A stretch of 64,000 nt of DNA. Source: Pampus argenteus. Lineage: Eukaryota > Chordata > Actinopteri > Scombriformes > Stromateidae. The stretch spans positions 21,868,501 through 21,932,500 of the forward strand of contig CM072870.1 in the NCBI GenBank assembly GCA_036937835.1, in the 5' to 3' direction. The position numbers and the translations under genes were made by a program. The notes beneath the pieces were generated by a model. It worked only from the letters and a program-made list of their open reading frames with translations. It ran no database searches and was not told the origin of the DNA. Positions 1 to 12,500 of this stretch are shown one piece after another; position 1 is the first letter of the stretch, and every line of letters starts with the position of its first letter.

Positions 1-807
1 TTCTTTATTATTCCTTATTTCTGATTGACCCGACATCAGTTTAATTAAAGGTTTGTTGTTCTGCAAGATTTGCAAGTTTTTTAAAGTTTATTTTATTTGT
101 GTGAAATCTTTAAATCTGCAGAGAAAAAAATCAACAATAATCTTAACATGTTTATATACACACACATGAGAGGAAAGAAGAGGCTTTCTGCTGCTGGTAG
201 GTGAAAAGGGCAGATCAATGAAGATGATCAGAAAGTGATTTATAATCAAAGCAATGCAGATTTATTCTTGTTTGTTTAATAAACCTAAATAAAATAAAAA
301 AGAAAAAAGCGGTGTAACATCTGATCAAATGTTCAAATATAAATAATATAAGAGACTAAAAATACTCGATGCTGCTTAAGTAACGCACTATTGATCATGA
401 TCAATCAGCCAATCAGCAGTCTTCTCTGAACCACCTGAACACACCTCTGCAGCTCTCTGACATTTAACTGCATTTCAAACCTGTAAAATTAAGGGTCGTC
501 TCCTCTGTGAGATATTGAGATTTGAGTCTTTTTAAAAGTTTAGAAGCAGCTTTAAAATGATTTTAAACAAGTCGGGATTTCATTAATTATCCAATTATAT
601 GACTGGAGTTTGACTGGTCCACCAAACCAGAGGAACCAGCATCAGAACACCTCAGAGACTCATATAAAGCTATGAAACCGGAGCGGATGTACATTTTGTG
701 AATTCCCCCGTGTTGAACCCTGGGCATCGCCCGCGCTGCAGTGCGAGCTGCTGTGCCAAGTTTCAGGCTGTCAGAACAAAGCCGCGCTGTATTTTTAGAC
801 GTTCAAC

Positions 808-948
808 ATGGCTACAGGTGGTGAGGAGTCAGAACTCGAGTCCTCCACTCCTACAAGATCCTCCAGAAAAAAGAAAGCAAGGCCTCCGCTGTCAAAAAGT
901 GGAGATATCAGAAACGTAGGAGAAAGTGTGAAGAAATCAAGAAATTAA
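808..948 (+). CDS. Small unassigned ORF (46 codons)
   Basis: An ATG-started frame of 46 codons begins with Met-Ala-Thr-Gly-Gly-Glu-Glu-Ser-Glu and contains a basic stretch (Arg-Lys-Lys-Lys-Ala-Arg) before a stop. It is rich in Ser, Lys and Arg, with no membrane segment or known motif. I do not recognise it. It could be the first exon of a small gene, a transposon remnant or chance. No clear donor or acceptor site was identified around it. Confidence 0.12.
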   Translation: MATGGEESELESSTPTRSSRKKKARPPLSKSGDIRNVGESVKKSRN

Positions 949-1933
949 AAATGTACTTCGCCAAAAGTAGTGAAACGTTTCCACGGTTTTATACAGTTAC
1001 ACATATAACAATGAGGCTTTTTTATTTATTTATTTATGGATATGTAGGTTGCAGAGAGTCTACGCAAACTTTTTAAGACCTTTATGATGCCTGTTAGAAT
1101 AAAACAAGTATTTTTAGGAGCTCTAAAACTCTACTTGAGTTTTTTTACTTTAGATTTATATGAAGATTTTCAGGTGCTCTCTTTTTCTTTACCACATACG
1201 GGTGTAATAACAGACATTTGTACATGTAGTATGAACACAGTTAACATACAACAGTACGCAGACATCCATCTATATCTTCTCAAATGTCATTAAAAGTCTG
1301 TGGTTAAGTTTTTTTTAGAGAATAAATTTAGCAGATTTTCTGAAACTATGTTCCAATGGGATGTTTCTGACAGGAGCTTAACACGCTAATCCACATATAA
1401 ACATCACGCTTGGAGAAAAAAAAAACATTTTCTAAAAAAGGTGTGAAACTGATCACGTCAGGTTTTAGTGGGAACTATCAGCCTGAGTCCAGACAGACAG
1501 ATCAGATCAGCTCTTCTCTTATTGCCTCCAGCCATCTTTCACTCAACTCTGACAGCCTGAGAGTCAGTAACAGGAAACACTTTGGCAGCAACACCGCACC
1601 GACATGCCCTTGGGCGAGAGATATACAGGGCGGAGGGGGAGAGGGAGCGAGAGGGAGCGAGAGGAGAGGATTCATTTGATTTTGTGAAAGTTGCTGCACA
1701 TCAGTTTCACTCTGGTGTTTAATATTTGACTCAGTAGCCGAGATTGTTTCTGGTATTCACTGCTGTAGAGTTTTAAACAACAAAGATGAATATTAGACTG
1801 TTTTTATAATAAACTCAACTGAAAATGAATTATTTTATTATTTTTATTTTAAAGTGACAACACATTTAAAATATGTTATCTTACATTGTTTTATTCAGTC
1901 TTTATCATATTCAAAATATGATTTTTTTTAAAG

Positions 1934-1965
<32 letters not shown>

Positions 1966-2160
1966 TTTTTTAAAAATATATTCATATTTTGAATATATTA
2001 TATAATTTTTTTACATTTTTTTTTTTGAGTGAAAAAAAATAAAATCATGATGTGTCCGAGGGAGTCAGAGCGGAGACTTTCTGCAACGTGACGACATTTC
2101 AGGAGATTTTTGGAAAATTTAGGTACATTTTGGAAAGTGGGGACATTTCTTTGTGAAGTG

Positions 2161-2206
2161 AGGACGACGCAGGACGACGCAGGACGACGCAGGACGACGA
2201 GGACAT
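2161..2206. repeat. Decamer minisatellite (AGGACGACGC)x4
   Basis: Four near-perfect copies of the 10-base unit AGGACGACGC, the last one truncated. Read on the minus strand the array lies inside an open frame. Confidence 0.85.
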
Positions 2207-3315
2207 TTTCAGACAGAGAGGATTCAGTATTTTTGAATTCTGTGGCAAGATCTTCAATGACACCATAAACCTTGTGTCCGATGGTGCCAACGGTAATTTT
2301 AACGTCTTTTCTATGACCCTCGTGCAGGAGAGGTCAGAGGTCAGGCGACACCTACAGAACAATATTCATTTTGTGTCCTGCTGGTAGAAACTGGGCAGAG
2401 ACGCAGAGAAGAGGAAAGTGAGGGAATAATCACAATCGATGGCGGATGAACTGCTGTTGGGTTTGATTTTTGATGTTGGATTTATCTCCCGTTCAGCCAC
2501 AAGAGCATCAGTGAGGTCCGACACTGATTTTGGTGATCCGGCAGTTTGCTGTTAGATAAGTTCAGAGCTCTGTGCAGCTCAGTCAAGAATAAATTGCCTC
2601 AAAGATGGATATGATCGTATGTCAGAGGATTAAGATTTCCCTTCTTTGGAATCAGGTCGATGAAACCAGGATGAAGTTAACAGATAGATGTAAAGACTTT
2701 TAGACATATATTGTAAATATAGTTTAGTTTCTCACATTTAAGGTTTTGAATTTGAATAAAATGTGTTTAGAAATCTCTCAAAAACGCTCAAAATGTAAGT
2801 ACAAAGAATAAATAAATAAATAATCAGTGGGGAGTTTTGTGGTAAAACCTTTAAAACTTGTTCATAACTTGAACAGGCTGCTTCAGTTATGTCACACCTG
2901 ACTGGAGACATTAAAAGTCAGGAAAATATGTAAATCTGTCTCTGCTAAAGTCACTTTTATGATCGATCGTTTTAAACTACGTCTCTCTGTGATAAAACAG
3001 AAATACAGATTTTAAACCTACTTTTCTCAGATGTTAAATTTCCAGACTCTGTTTAATGCCTTAAAAAGGGACCTCAAATCCTCTGTAATTATCCTCCGCG
3101 GTATATAAAGTGTACTAGACTGCTTCCACACACATACACACAAAGCCTCAGGGCCCTGAAGGCATCTTATTCAAGCTTATTGCATGTAAATGAACTTTAA
3201 GTGTTAATTTCCCATTTCTTATCGTGAAGAACACATGTTCTCTACTGAAGAACAAACAGATAATGATGTTCACGCACACACATACGGGCCCCCTGGGCAG
3301 ATAGTGTGTGTGCAG

Positions 3316-3424
3316 GGCTGACATGGACGTGGACCACCGGGGAGTTAACCTGAAGCTCCCTCCACCGCCTCAGCTGGATCTGACTGATGAGGAGGAGGGT
3401 GAGGAGGAGGAGGAGGTCTTAGAG
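3316..3424 (+). CDS. Isolated patj-linker-like exon in opposite orientation
   Basis: This 109 bp segment is bounded by a good acceptor (TGTGTGCAG at 3315) and a good donor (GAG|GTGAGG after 3424). It is open throughout in phase 1-in/0-out. The translation contains NLKLPPPPQLDLTDEEEGEE, ending in a glutamate run and VLE. By eye this resembles the acidic linker between PDZ6 and PDZ7 of human PATJ, which I remember as MKLPPPYKALTDD followed by Asp/Glu-rich sequence. All other patj exons here lie on the minus strand, so this exon is inverted relative to them, and no partner exon was found on the + strand in the next 900 bases. It may be a local inversion or assembly misjoin, a duplicated exon, or the first exon of an unrelated gene, since an ATG lies at 3323. 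Confidence 0.35.
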
Positions 3425-4100
3425 GTGAGGCTGTGCCTAAAGATAAAGAACTGAAACAGGCTGGGAGAGAAACACACAGAAGAACAAATTTACTCCTCAG
3501 GCAGCAACGATTCTTAACATTAAACCTAAACGCGTCTCCGTCGCTACAACATGTTCAGTTTTAAATCATGTGCTTGGGTTTGTTGTCATTTAAGTACAGC
3601 ACAAAGCAGTTTCAAACACCAACTCGAGTAGGAGAGTATGTATAAACTTGTTTAAATAAACTTTAAGCCGTTTTTGTACTTCTTCATCATCTGAACAGCA
3701 AAAGCATTTTTGAAGTCGCTGAAGCTCTAAGTCTTGCCTCCGTCCGGCTTGTTGTCCATAGCAACTGAAGCGGAGCCGTCAGCACCTGAACACATCACGA
3801 AAGGGGATTTTGTTCAAAATTATCTGAAAGCAAGCGCTGCTTGGAAGGAAGATGTTTTGTGAAATGATCAGCAGGTCGGCTGCGTCATGTTTGCTCAGCA
3901 GCAGACGAACAGAGAAGAAGAAAGAAGAAGAAAGAAGAAGAAAGAAGAGCGTGTGAGTCACTCTCCGTCCTGCGGTCCAGTCTGACACTCATGTCACTGT
4001 GACAGAAGGTTTGCTGGTTTACTCCGTCAGCGCTGAGCCGCGCCAGCTTCACCGCGCGTTTATCCACCTCCACCATGAAGCGACCACAGGGAGATAATTA

Positions 4101-4145
<45 letters not shown>

Positions 4146-4210
4146 CTGCCCCATAGAGGCACCAGGAAGGAGGATTTGAGGATTTTCTATGTTGTCTGAG
4201 AACTCTGTAC
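3425..4210. other. Gene-free stretch left of patj coding exon 17
   Basis: No exon was found. It holds an (AGAAGA)-type purine run at 3914-3950, an RFX-box-like GTTGTCCATAGCAAC near 3751, and a long TG microsatellite at 4105-4142. Minus-strand open frames through this stretch encode low-complexity Ser/Phe or Lys runs. Confidence 0.5.
4105..4142. repeat. (TG)n microsatellite
   Basis: About 19 uninterrupted TG units in the patj intron just beyond the donor of coding exon 17. Short ORFs crossing it are artefacts. Confidence 0.95.
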
Positions 4211-4405
4211 CTGATAGTCGAGGATGCTGAAGCCGAGGCCTTTATCTCTCTCCTTCTGCAGCTCCAACACCTGAACATCCGGCGACCACAGAGCCAGCTC
4301 CCCTTCTTCTTCTTCTTCTTCTTCTTGTTGTTCCCCCTCTTCATCCTCCTGGCCGAGTTGATTCTTCTCCTCCTTCAGCACCTCCTCTACAGGGGATACC
4401 TGCTC
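4211..4405 (-). CDS. patj: patj coding exon 17 (acidic linker and start of PDZ5)
   Basis: This exon of 65 codons starts after GTCGGTCAG and ends CAG|GTACAG. It carries a Glu-rich run (seven consecutive Glu), then GELALWSPDVQVLELQ and GLGFSILDYQ, the carboxylate-binding loop of PDZ5. The human equivalent, as I recall it, reads GELALWSPEVKIVEL and GLGFSILDYQ. It is the last patj exon I can find. Confidence 0.9.
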
Positions 4406-6813
4406 CTGACCGACACAAGTGACACAACAGACAGTCAGCTTGGATTAAAGATGTTAAGACAAATTTAGATTATATACTGAGTTTAACTGCTATGAGGCCT
4501 AACGTGACAAAAAGAGCAGCTTTATTATTTTTTTCACAATAAAATCACTTTTCATGAACAGAGTTGTTGATTAGATTCAAATCCAAACATTTTTCATAGT
4601 TTTTATCAAGTCTGAGCACCATTGAGAAAAACTTTAAATATGTTGAGGTTGTTTTAAATTCAGATTTTACTTTTAAGAAACACGTTTACATGATGTGAGA
4701 GCAGTAAAACACTGAGACAGGTTACCTGCTGCGGCTCACTCAGGCCTGACTGACTGCAGAGCAGCGACGACAGCTTCACCTCAATCTGACACACAGACAA
4801 CACAGAGGGTCGTATTTATTAGCTGCAGATATGATCATTACATGATTGTAAAATTTATGACAAAACTGTATTAAATTTATTATAAATGTTATTATATTAC
4901 ATAAAAGGCAATTTAAAAACAAAAAAAAACCACACAAACATACATTTGATTATTCGATAACTGTATGTTGTGTATTGTTTCTACATTAATATTTATATCA
5001 ATATTAGACCAATACCAATATCTAGAGCTGCAACTAATCAATTAGTTAATTGACCGATTATTTTGATAATCATTTTTAGATTTTGACATTTGAAAACATC
5101 CGTAGAGACATTTTTCACTTTTTTTCTGACATTTAGAGAAAAAATATTTAATAAAATGATCAGTACACTAATCGATAATGAAAATTGTTAGTTGCAAATG
5201 CGACTGCGTGTTCTTCAATGCTCTCACCTCTTCCATGCTGGTTCCTGGATGTCGTACTAATTCAGGTTCAGGTTCAGGTTCAGACTCCGGTTCTGGTTCA
5301 AGGTCAGAGGTCGGGAGTCGGCAGCAAACCAGAGTGAACGGTGGAGGAACCTCCTTCAGGAAGGACACCACCTCCCGACGAGTCTTCCCGTACAGCTGAA
5401 CATCATTCACCTACAAACACACGCAATTAAAAATATGTTTTACTGACATTTAGTTCTGAAGTTTGGATCAAGATTTAGTCGGATTTTTCTAAAGTGTCTT
5501 TTATTTTCTATACATGAAACTCCAGAAAATGTTCTCTGCAAGTAAGTAAAGTAAAATAAATAAAAAAAAATATGTTATAGAACAGCCAAATATCAGTAAT
5601 ATCAGTAGTAAGTAGACAAATCAATACTGAGCAATGATGACCCCTGCTGGTAATATAAAAAAGACAAAACATTAGTGGACCCAGACTTGAACCTTGTGGC
5701 ACTCCATGTGGCATATAATGTACATGACTTGTGTTTAGTCTAGCTTAGCACAAAGACTATAGGCAGAAGGAAACTGCTAGCCTAGCTCCATTAGAAGGGA
5801 AAACAAGATACACCTTCCAACAACTCTAAAGCTGAGTGATGTAATGCTTGTTTATAGACCAGGTGTGGAAAAGTTAAGGTTTGATTTTCAAACATTATGT
5901 ATGACGTCCGGTAGAAGCTGCATCACCTCCTACATAGTGTTTGTATCTGAATTGTATTCACCTCCAGCAGCTCATCCTCTGGTCTCAGGGCTCCATGTTT
6001 GTCCACAGGACCTCCAGGGACCACAGATGAGATGTAGTGGTGACCATCGAACGAGTCCAACTCAACACCGAGACGCAGAGTGTGAACGGGCAGCAGCTGA
6101 ACACAACGATACGGGACATCAAGAAGAAAGCTGCAGCTGTTTGTGTTGACTTGTACTGTACCATACTGAGAGATGATTCTACCATCCTACTGTATTAACA
6201 CCTTTCAGAAAAATGCAATATAATTCACCAGCACCACACACAGCAGCCAAAATGGCCATATTATTATATAACACCCTTTTCAGATCTGCACCTTTAAAGG
6301 AGTTTAACATGCAGGTCTCATGTCTGAATAAACACAAAACTACTGTTGTAAAAGTCACAACGGCTTCTTATGAGGTCAAACTACAATGTTTGTGTAACAC
6401 TTTAAACACAATTCAAGTCTGAATGTTGTCAGGTGAACGTAAGCAGCACAAGGTCAAACATGCAGAGAGATTCAATGTGTAACATTTATTATCTCAACCT
6501 TCCTCTTTGTTGCACAAAGAAAACAAAATAACTAATAAACTTGACAGGCACAAATCTCACTCTGTCTGAGTGTTTCTCACCTTGGAGGATTTCTGCAGCT
6601 CTGCATCGTCTTCAATGACAGGATCCAACTTCACCACCTGAAAACACGCACACGCACACACACACACAAGGTCAATATCTAAGGACCATTATAATGCTGA
6701 TCCAAGACATTATTAAGGAAACTGTGCATCCGTGTGTATGTGTGGTCTCACCAGGACTTCGTAATTTGGGCCCAGAGCCTGCTCCCATTTGTCCCTCAGT
6801 TCTGCATCTGTAG

Positions 6814-6850
<37 letters not shown>

Positions 6851-8642
6851 TGCACGCACACACAGACAGAGAACAATCTGTAAAATTACAATTTAGCCAC
6901 TAAAACACTGCATTAAAACTCCTACTAATGCAATACGATGCTGCTACACACCACAGTAGTACTATTGTAGGATGTCTAATAGTACTTTGCCAGAAGACCT
7001 ACATGCAATACAGGCTGTACTTGCATTTTTTTTTAAATTAAATTAAAATAAAAACCAAGAACTGTACTCAGGAAAAGTACAATTTTGAGGTACTTGTACT
7101 TTAGTACTTTATGCCACTTATTACTTCTAATCCTCTACTTTTTACTATGTTTTACTCCACTTAACTCTGCTGGAGGCTAGCAGCTCCAGGCTACATAAGG
7201 CCGCTAATATGATAACACACCACAATCTGACAAGTAGTATTGTGGGTAATGTAGGCATCAGGTTTTGACAAGGAAGAAGATTGTGTGGAATGAAAAAAAA
7301 GACATCAACAGGACGACTTGTATTAACAGTATTGAGTATGTAGTAAAGTACACAGCTGGTAATACTGCAGTAGAACTTGTGCTGCAGAGCTGCTGCTGCA
7401 GTACAAACCTTTCACTACGTCTCTGCTGCGCGCTGACCATTTTTTCCTCATTGAAATTCACTGGTTAGAAGCAAAAACTAAATGACAAAACTGTAAACTG
7501 TAAAGTAAGCAACTTCAGCTGTGGAGTCTGTGCATTTGTGTGTGTTTAATGCATTCACACACACACGCACACACACACACACACACACAGGAACACCTCA
7601 GCAACAATAACTTCTTAAACCACAGAGGAATAAATGGGTTTTCCAGAGCGGAGTGACTGCAGTAGTTTTAACATGAAACTCTTGACAGTCAGATTATAGA
7701 CTGAAATGACGAAAACCTGCTCTCTGACCTTTCAGGCTGATTTCAGGGAAAAAACGCTCCATGTTCTCTCAAATCTGCTCACATGTTGAGGCATTTCGCA
7801 GCAGGTCTGGCTCTGTTAGAGCTCTGATTAAATTAGCATTGCTAACTCTGGCCTTCACAGCGCAATTAATCTGCAGCGTTTGGCTGAATAAACAGGGTAA
7901 TACATCGCTGCGAGGCTGTCAGACAGCTCGGACACTTTACATCTGTTGGCCGGGAGCAGGCGCGCGGCGTCCTAAGTGTTAGCGTGGCGTTTTGGCCACT
8001 TAGTAAAGCTAATGAGGAATAAAAAGAGAGGAAATAATTCAGAGAGGAGTGCTGTTAGAGGCCTGCGTCGACACGTCTGACGGAGCTTTCAGTGAGGAGG
8101 GTTTTAGTGTTTTTGGATTTAAGGACAGTCTGTTGCTGTTTTATACAACATACATCATATAGATACATTATACTGTATAGTTTAATCTCGTTTGGAAATG
8201 TTTCATATTTTTTATTAAGTAAATGATTAGATCCACATGTTTGTATAGTAATGAGCAAAGTAGCCTGTAAAAATGATAAAAATAAAATCCATAATTGAGT
8301 GAAATCTCACTCCAAACAGTCTTGGCAGAGATGTTATTCATTTGACTACAAGTATTCATTTTTTACTGTGACAGTAGTGCAAAGTGATTGTAGTGCAAAT
8401 GTGTTAATGGGGTTAAGTACAGTACTTGTTTATTTTGTTTGTGCCAAGCTGTGCTGACATCTGTGTGTGCAGCCAAACACTACTGGCCACTGCTTCAACT
8501 GGAAAGATGGATGAAAAACTATTTGTGTTTTTAATTTCCAGATGCAGGCATGCAAAAAATTAGGAAAAAAATAATAATAATCACACAAATTTGAAGCTAA
8601 GTGATGCTTCAATTAAGCAATTGACACGCAGCACACTGTTGA

Positions 8643-8679
<37 letters not shown>

Positions 8680-9464
8680 CACCCTCGGTTAGCTGTGCTG
8701 CGTTGGGGTACGTTGGTTCAAGCCTCGCTGTCGTAGAGCCAAATGCAGAAGAGCGAGTCTTGACATCCAGCGACCTTCGCAATGACGCGCGAAACGACTC
8801 CCTCTCCACTGAAAGACAGACAGACAGACAGACAATATAATGAGGGTCTCAGAGCTCGATAATCAGGTAAAGACGCCGTCTTTAGGCCTTCGTTGCCAGG
8901 GTGCTCTGACCTTTGACCTCCTGCCTGATTGTTCATGTTGCTGATTTAGACATTGAAGTTTATTTTCCTGTCAGTTTCTTCATTAGTCAGTGCAGATAGA
9001 GAAATGAGCAGAATATAAGACTTCAAGAAAACTTGAGACTCCAGGCTGAACTCTGCTGGTTTCCAGTTACTCAGTAATGAAATAAAAGACGTCTGGAAGC
9101 GATAAGAGGCCTGCAAAAAAAAAATAAAAAAAAATCACTTGTTTCTCTCTGGCCTGGAGGCTGACCAGTTCAGGCCGGCGGCCGATCGCAAGACAAAAAA
9201 AATGACCCTGAACCGGGTGAATTAATCTCTCTGGATGATGGTGAAGGAGGAAGCAAAGGCTCTCAGAGGAGAGTTTGGGAAAATTACTCGGCATTGTAAA
9301 CAAATTTGTCATCTTAATCTGGACGAGAGGACAGAGGCAGAGAGGAAATAAAGGAGACGCTGTGATTCGTTTAACACAGAGTTAACTTCTCCTACAGGAG
9401 CACAGTGTTGTTTAAATAACATGTAATCATGAAACTCACAGAGTCAGTTAACTACATCTTAGCC

Positions 9465-9503
<39 letters not shown>

Positions 9504-12500
9504 ACATACAATATAAAACTCACAATGCCAGTTTAAAAAGTCCATTAAAGGCAACCTTTTTCATATTTATTTGTGCTTTCTCTTTCTTTTTTAGATCTTT
9601 ATCTTACTACATGTGAAGTGACTACATGTGAGTCCTCTGTCTCCCCGTTTGACTGTGTACCTTTATCCAGGGATCTCTCCAGGGTTCTGGCTTTCTTCCT
9701 GACCACAGTGAGAACCACAGTCTGACCCGTCTGCTTCATCACCTCCAGGACCTCCTGATTGGTCAGACCGTGGACACTGATGCCATCCAGCTGTTGAGAC
9801 AGACAGGAGGACACGGAGAGAGGCAGACAAGGAAGAGACAAATGAGACAAATCGACGTTAAAAAAAAAAAAAAATTAAAAAGGAAAGACAAAGAGAAGAA
9901 GAGACAACAGTTGGAGACAGGAGAGAAAGATGTGACGGTTTCATCTCATTTCTCTGAATTTAAATTGGTTATGATGTTGTGTTGGAAGACAAATAAACAA
10001 ATAAAAATTCAGGATTAAATTTTCTGAATACACTACAGACACACAAACACACACACAAACACACACACACACAAACGGTTCTTACACTAATCAGTCGGTC
10101 GTGGACTCGGATGTTTCCACTCTGATCCGCTGCGCTGCCTGGAACCACATTTTTCACAAACACACCTACAGCATCTGAGCAGGGAGAGACACACACACAG
10201 AGACACACAAACACACAGAGACACACACAGACAGACACACACAGACACACACAGAGACACACACAGACACGTATTCAATGCATGGAGAAATTATTTTAAT
10301 TATCATCTGATCTAGCAATTATTTTCTCAACTAATCAATTTACAGTTTGGTCTAAAAAAATGTTTTAAATGGTGAAAATTGACCAACAGTTTAAACCACA
10401 AATTATTAATTTTAACAACGCAGCAAATCACCATGAAGGATGTTTGCTTTGCTTTTGCTATAAAAAATGACTTTCGACGGTTATTTGATCATCATATCAA
10501 AATTTCCTGTCGATCAACTACTCAATAAATTGATTAGTTGTTTCAGTGCTAATTTAATTGGATTATTATACAATAATAATTTACACGATATGAAACAGCT
10601 GCAGACTGTTTTAGGGCATTTTTAGTGCGGTTGGCTGTCTCTGTGTCGTTTCAGTGAGTTTGAACAGTGTTTTTCTGTCTCATCTTTGCTCTTCATGATG
10701 TTTTAAATGGTTCGAGTCTGTTTAATCGTGTTTTTGATGCCACATTTTGAACAGTTTTTTGCTCTCCTACCTTGGCTGGTCAGCGGGTTGTAGCCGATAA
10801 TGGAGATGCCGAGGCTCTGTCCGTCTTTCTTGGTTAGAGGAACCTCATGGATCTCATATCCCTCCAGGTTGGGCTGAAATAAACATACACACACACACAC
10901 ACACACACAGACACACATAAACACACAAAATGAGTTTCAGTTCAGTTTGCCTTCACCGCCAGCAGCACATAAAGCAGTAAAGAGAAAACAACAGTTTCTC
11001 TCTTCAGTGATTCTGCGGATTACTACTGGATGTTTACTCACCGTCCTGCTGGGCCGGCGCTGGGGGGTCATGACGGGAGGTCGGGGGGGTAAGGCGGCGA
11101 CAGGGGCGGAGTCTGGAGGTGGTGGAGGAGGCGGTGCTGTTGACCTCTGCCCCCAGGGGTCCCTGGCAATCAACATGGTCACATGACTCCCGCACCCTTG
11201 CAGCACCTTGACCACCTGGTCGCTGGTGAGGCCGCTGGTGGGCGTCGCCCCGATGCGAAGGATGTGGTCGCCTGTGCGGAGACGCCCGTCCTGATTGGAG
11301 GAAGAGAGGAAATCAGAAGAAAGCATAGCGTGTGCGACGCCGCAACTTAAATGTGCCAAAATTATTACTTTTATATACTTTTATTATTACTCAAAACTAA
11401 TACTTTATATTTCTACTCTACTACGTTTATTTCAGTTTTAGCAGCTACAAGCCAAAAACTAAGAGGACAAAGAGAATAGCAAAGAAGAAGAAAAAAAAAA
11501 CAGAGGATGTGGAACAGAACACTAAAAAGAGATCAGACAGAAGAAACAGAAAACAGTAAAAGAAGGAATTGGAGGGTTTGTAGAGTTAAGAGACAAAGAT
11601 ACAAGGGGAGAGAGGAGATAAAAGGGTGCATAAAAGGGGGAATGAGAGGATGCAGAGTGTAAGAAGGATAGGAAAAGACGAGCTGGAGAGAAGAAAGAGA
11701 TTAAGATGAACAAAGAGAGCAGAAAGAAAACAAGTTAAGAAGCTCTTTAATCTAAATCTGTTCATCAGATGCGTTAAAAGCCTCAAATGTAAAACTTTCA
11801 CTTGATCAAAGAGACAGGAAGTGTGTTGTAAAGCCGAGTAGTCTCAAGCATCACCGTCTCTGAGCTTTTTTCACTTCTCTGCAGAGAAATTAATCATGTC
11901 CAGTTAATTTAATTGATCTAATTAATCCTGTAATAATAATAATAATAATTCTTTCTTCAGTCCTCCCGCTGCCTGCCGTCTGTTCTGATGTAATGCTCAT
12001 CTCTCAGCTTTATTTATGCAGGAAACCTCCACGAAGCGCTAATCTCTGCTTTAACAGCACATGATTCTTCTGTCTGCTGCTGAGCTGATCCCCTGAGGCA
12101 GTCTGGGCTGTGGTGCCTTGCTCAAGGGCTCCTCTTTAGCAGGTATGAAGGTAGAAGCAGGCAGTTAACATGGTGAAGAAGATGATGGAAATTGCAGAAA
12201 AGTTTCAAAATCATCCGTCTTTAGATTGATTTCTGGTTACACTTAATTTTTATGAAAATACAGCCTGCAGCCACGAATAATAATCCTTCAATATAAAATG
12301 TCATGACTGATAACTTTAGGTCTGACTCCAATTATACTTTAAATGTTTGAGGTGATGCATTCTGATGTTTTATGTGCTACTGGTGGCTTGTTCAACAAGG
12401 TGCAGGACAAGAAATGTGTTCATGTTTGTAGTTGGATAAAAATTAGCAGGAAAGCTAATGCAGGTTGTTGTTTAAAGTGTGTGGCTCTTGTGTTGTGTAG

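Larger units (their letters stand above)
1..3315. other. Gene-free left flank
   Basis: No exon of patj or another recognisable gene was found here on either strand. It is AT-rich, with a short (TA)n(CA)n tract near 1937-1965, a four-fold decamer array (2161-2206), a small + strand ORF at 808-948 and a possible protein-like fragment on the minus strand at 2030-2327. If the patj orientation is right this should be patj intron DNA, because the rest of PDZ5 must lie further left. Confidence 0.5.
6808..8682 (-). other. patj: patj intron 11-12
   Basis: 1.9 kb intron. It holds CA microsatellites (about 6815-6862 and 7555-7588), a teleost-type AAGTACTTGTACTTT repeat (7065-7160) and AT-rich DNA. Part of the human linker that precedes LKSRWENLL has no visible exon here, so it may be shorter in fish or I may have missed a small exon. 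Confidence 0.55.

Noticed and set aside
3885..4344. Minus-strand frames starting MVEVDKRAVKLARLSADGV and MKRGNNKKKK, considered as the missing PDZ5 exon
   Set aside because: Neither contains the expected PDZ5 second half, and they pass through low-complexity tracts; the second is a frame shadow of coding exon 17.
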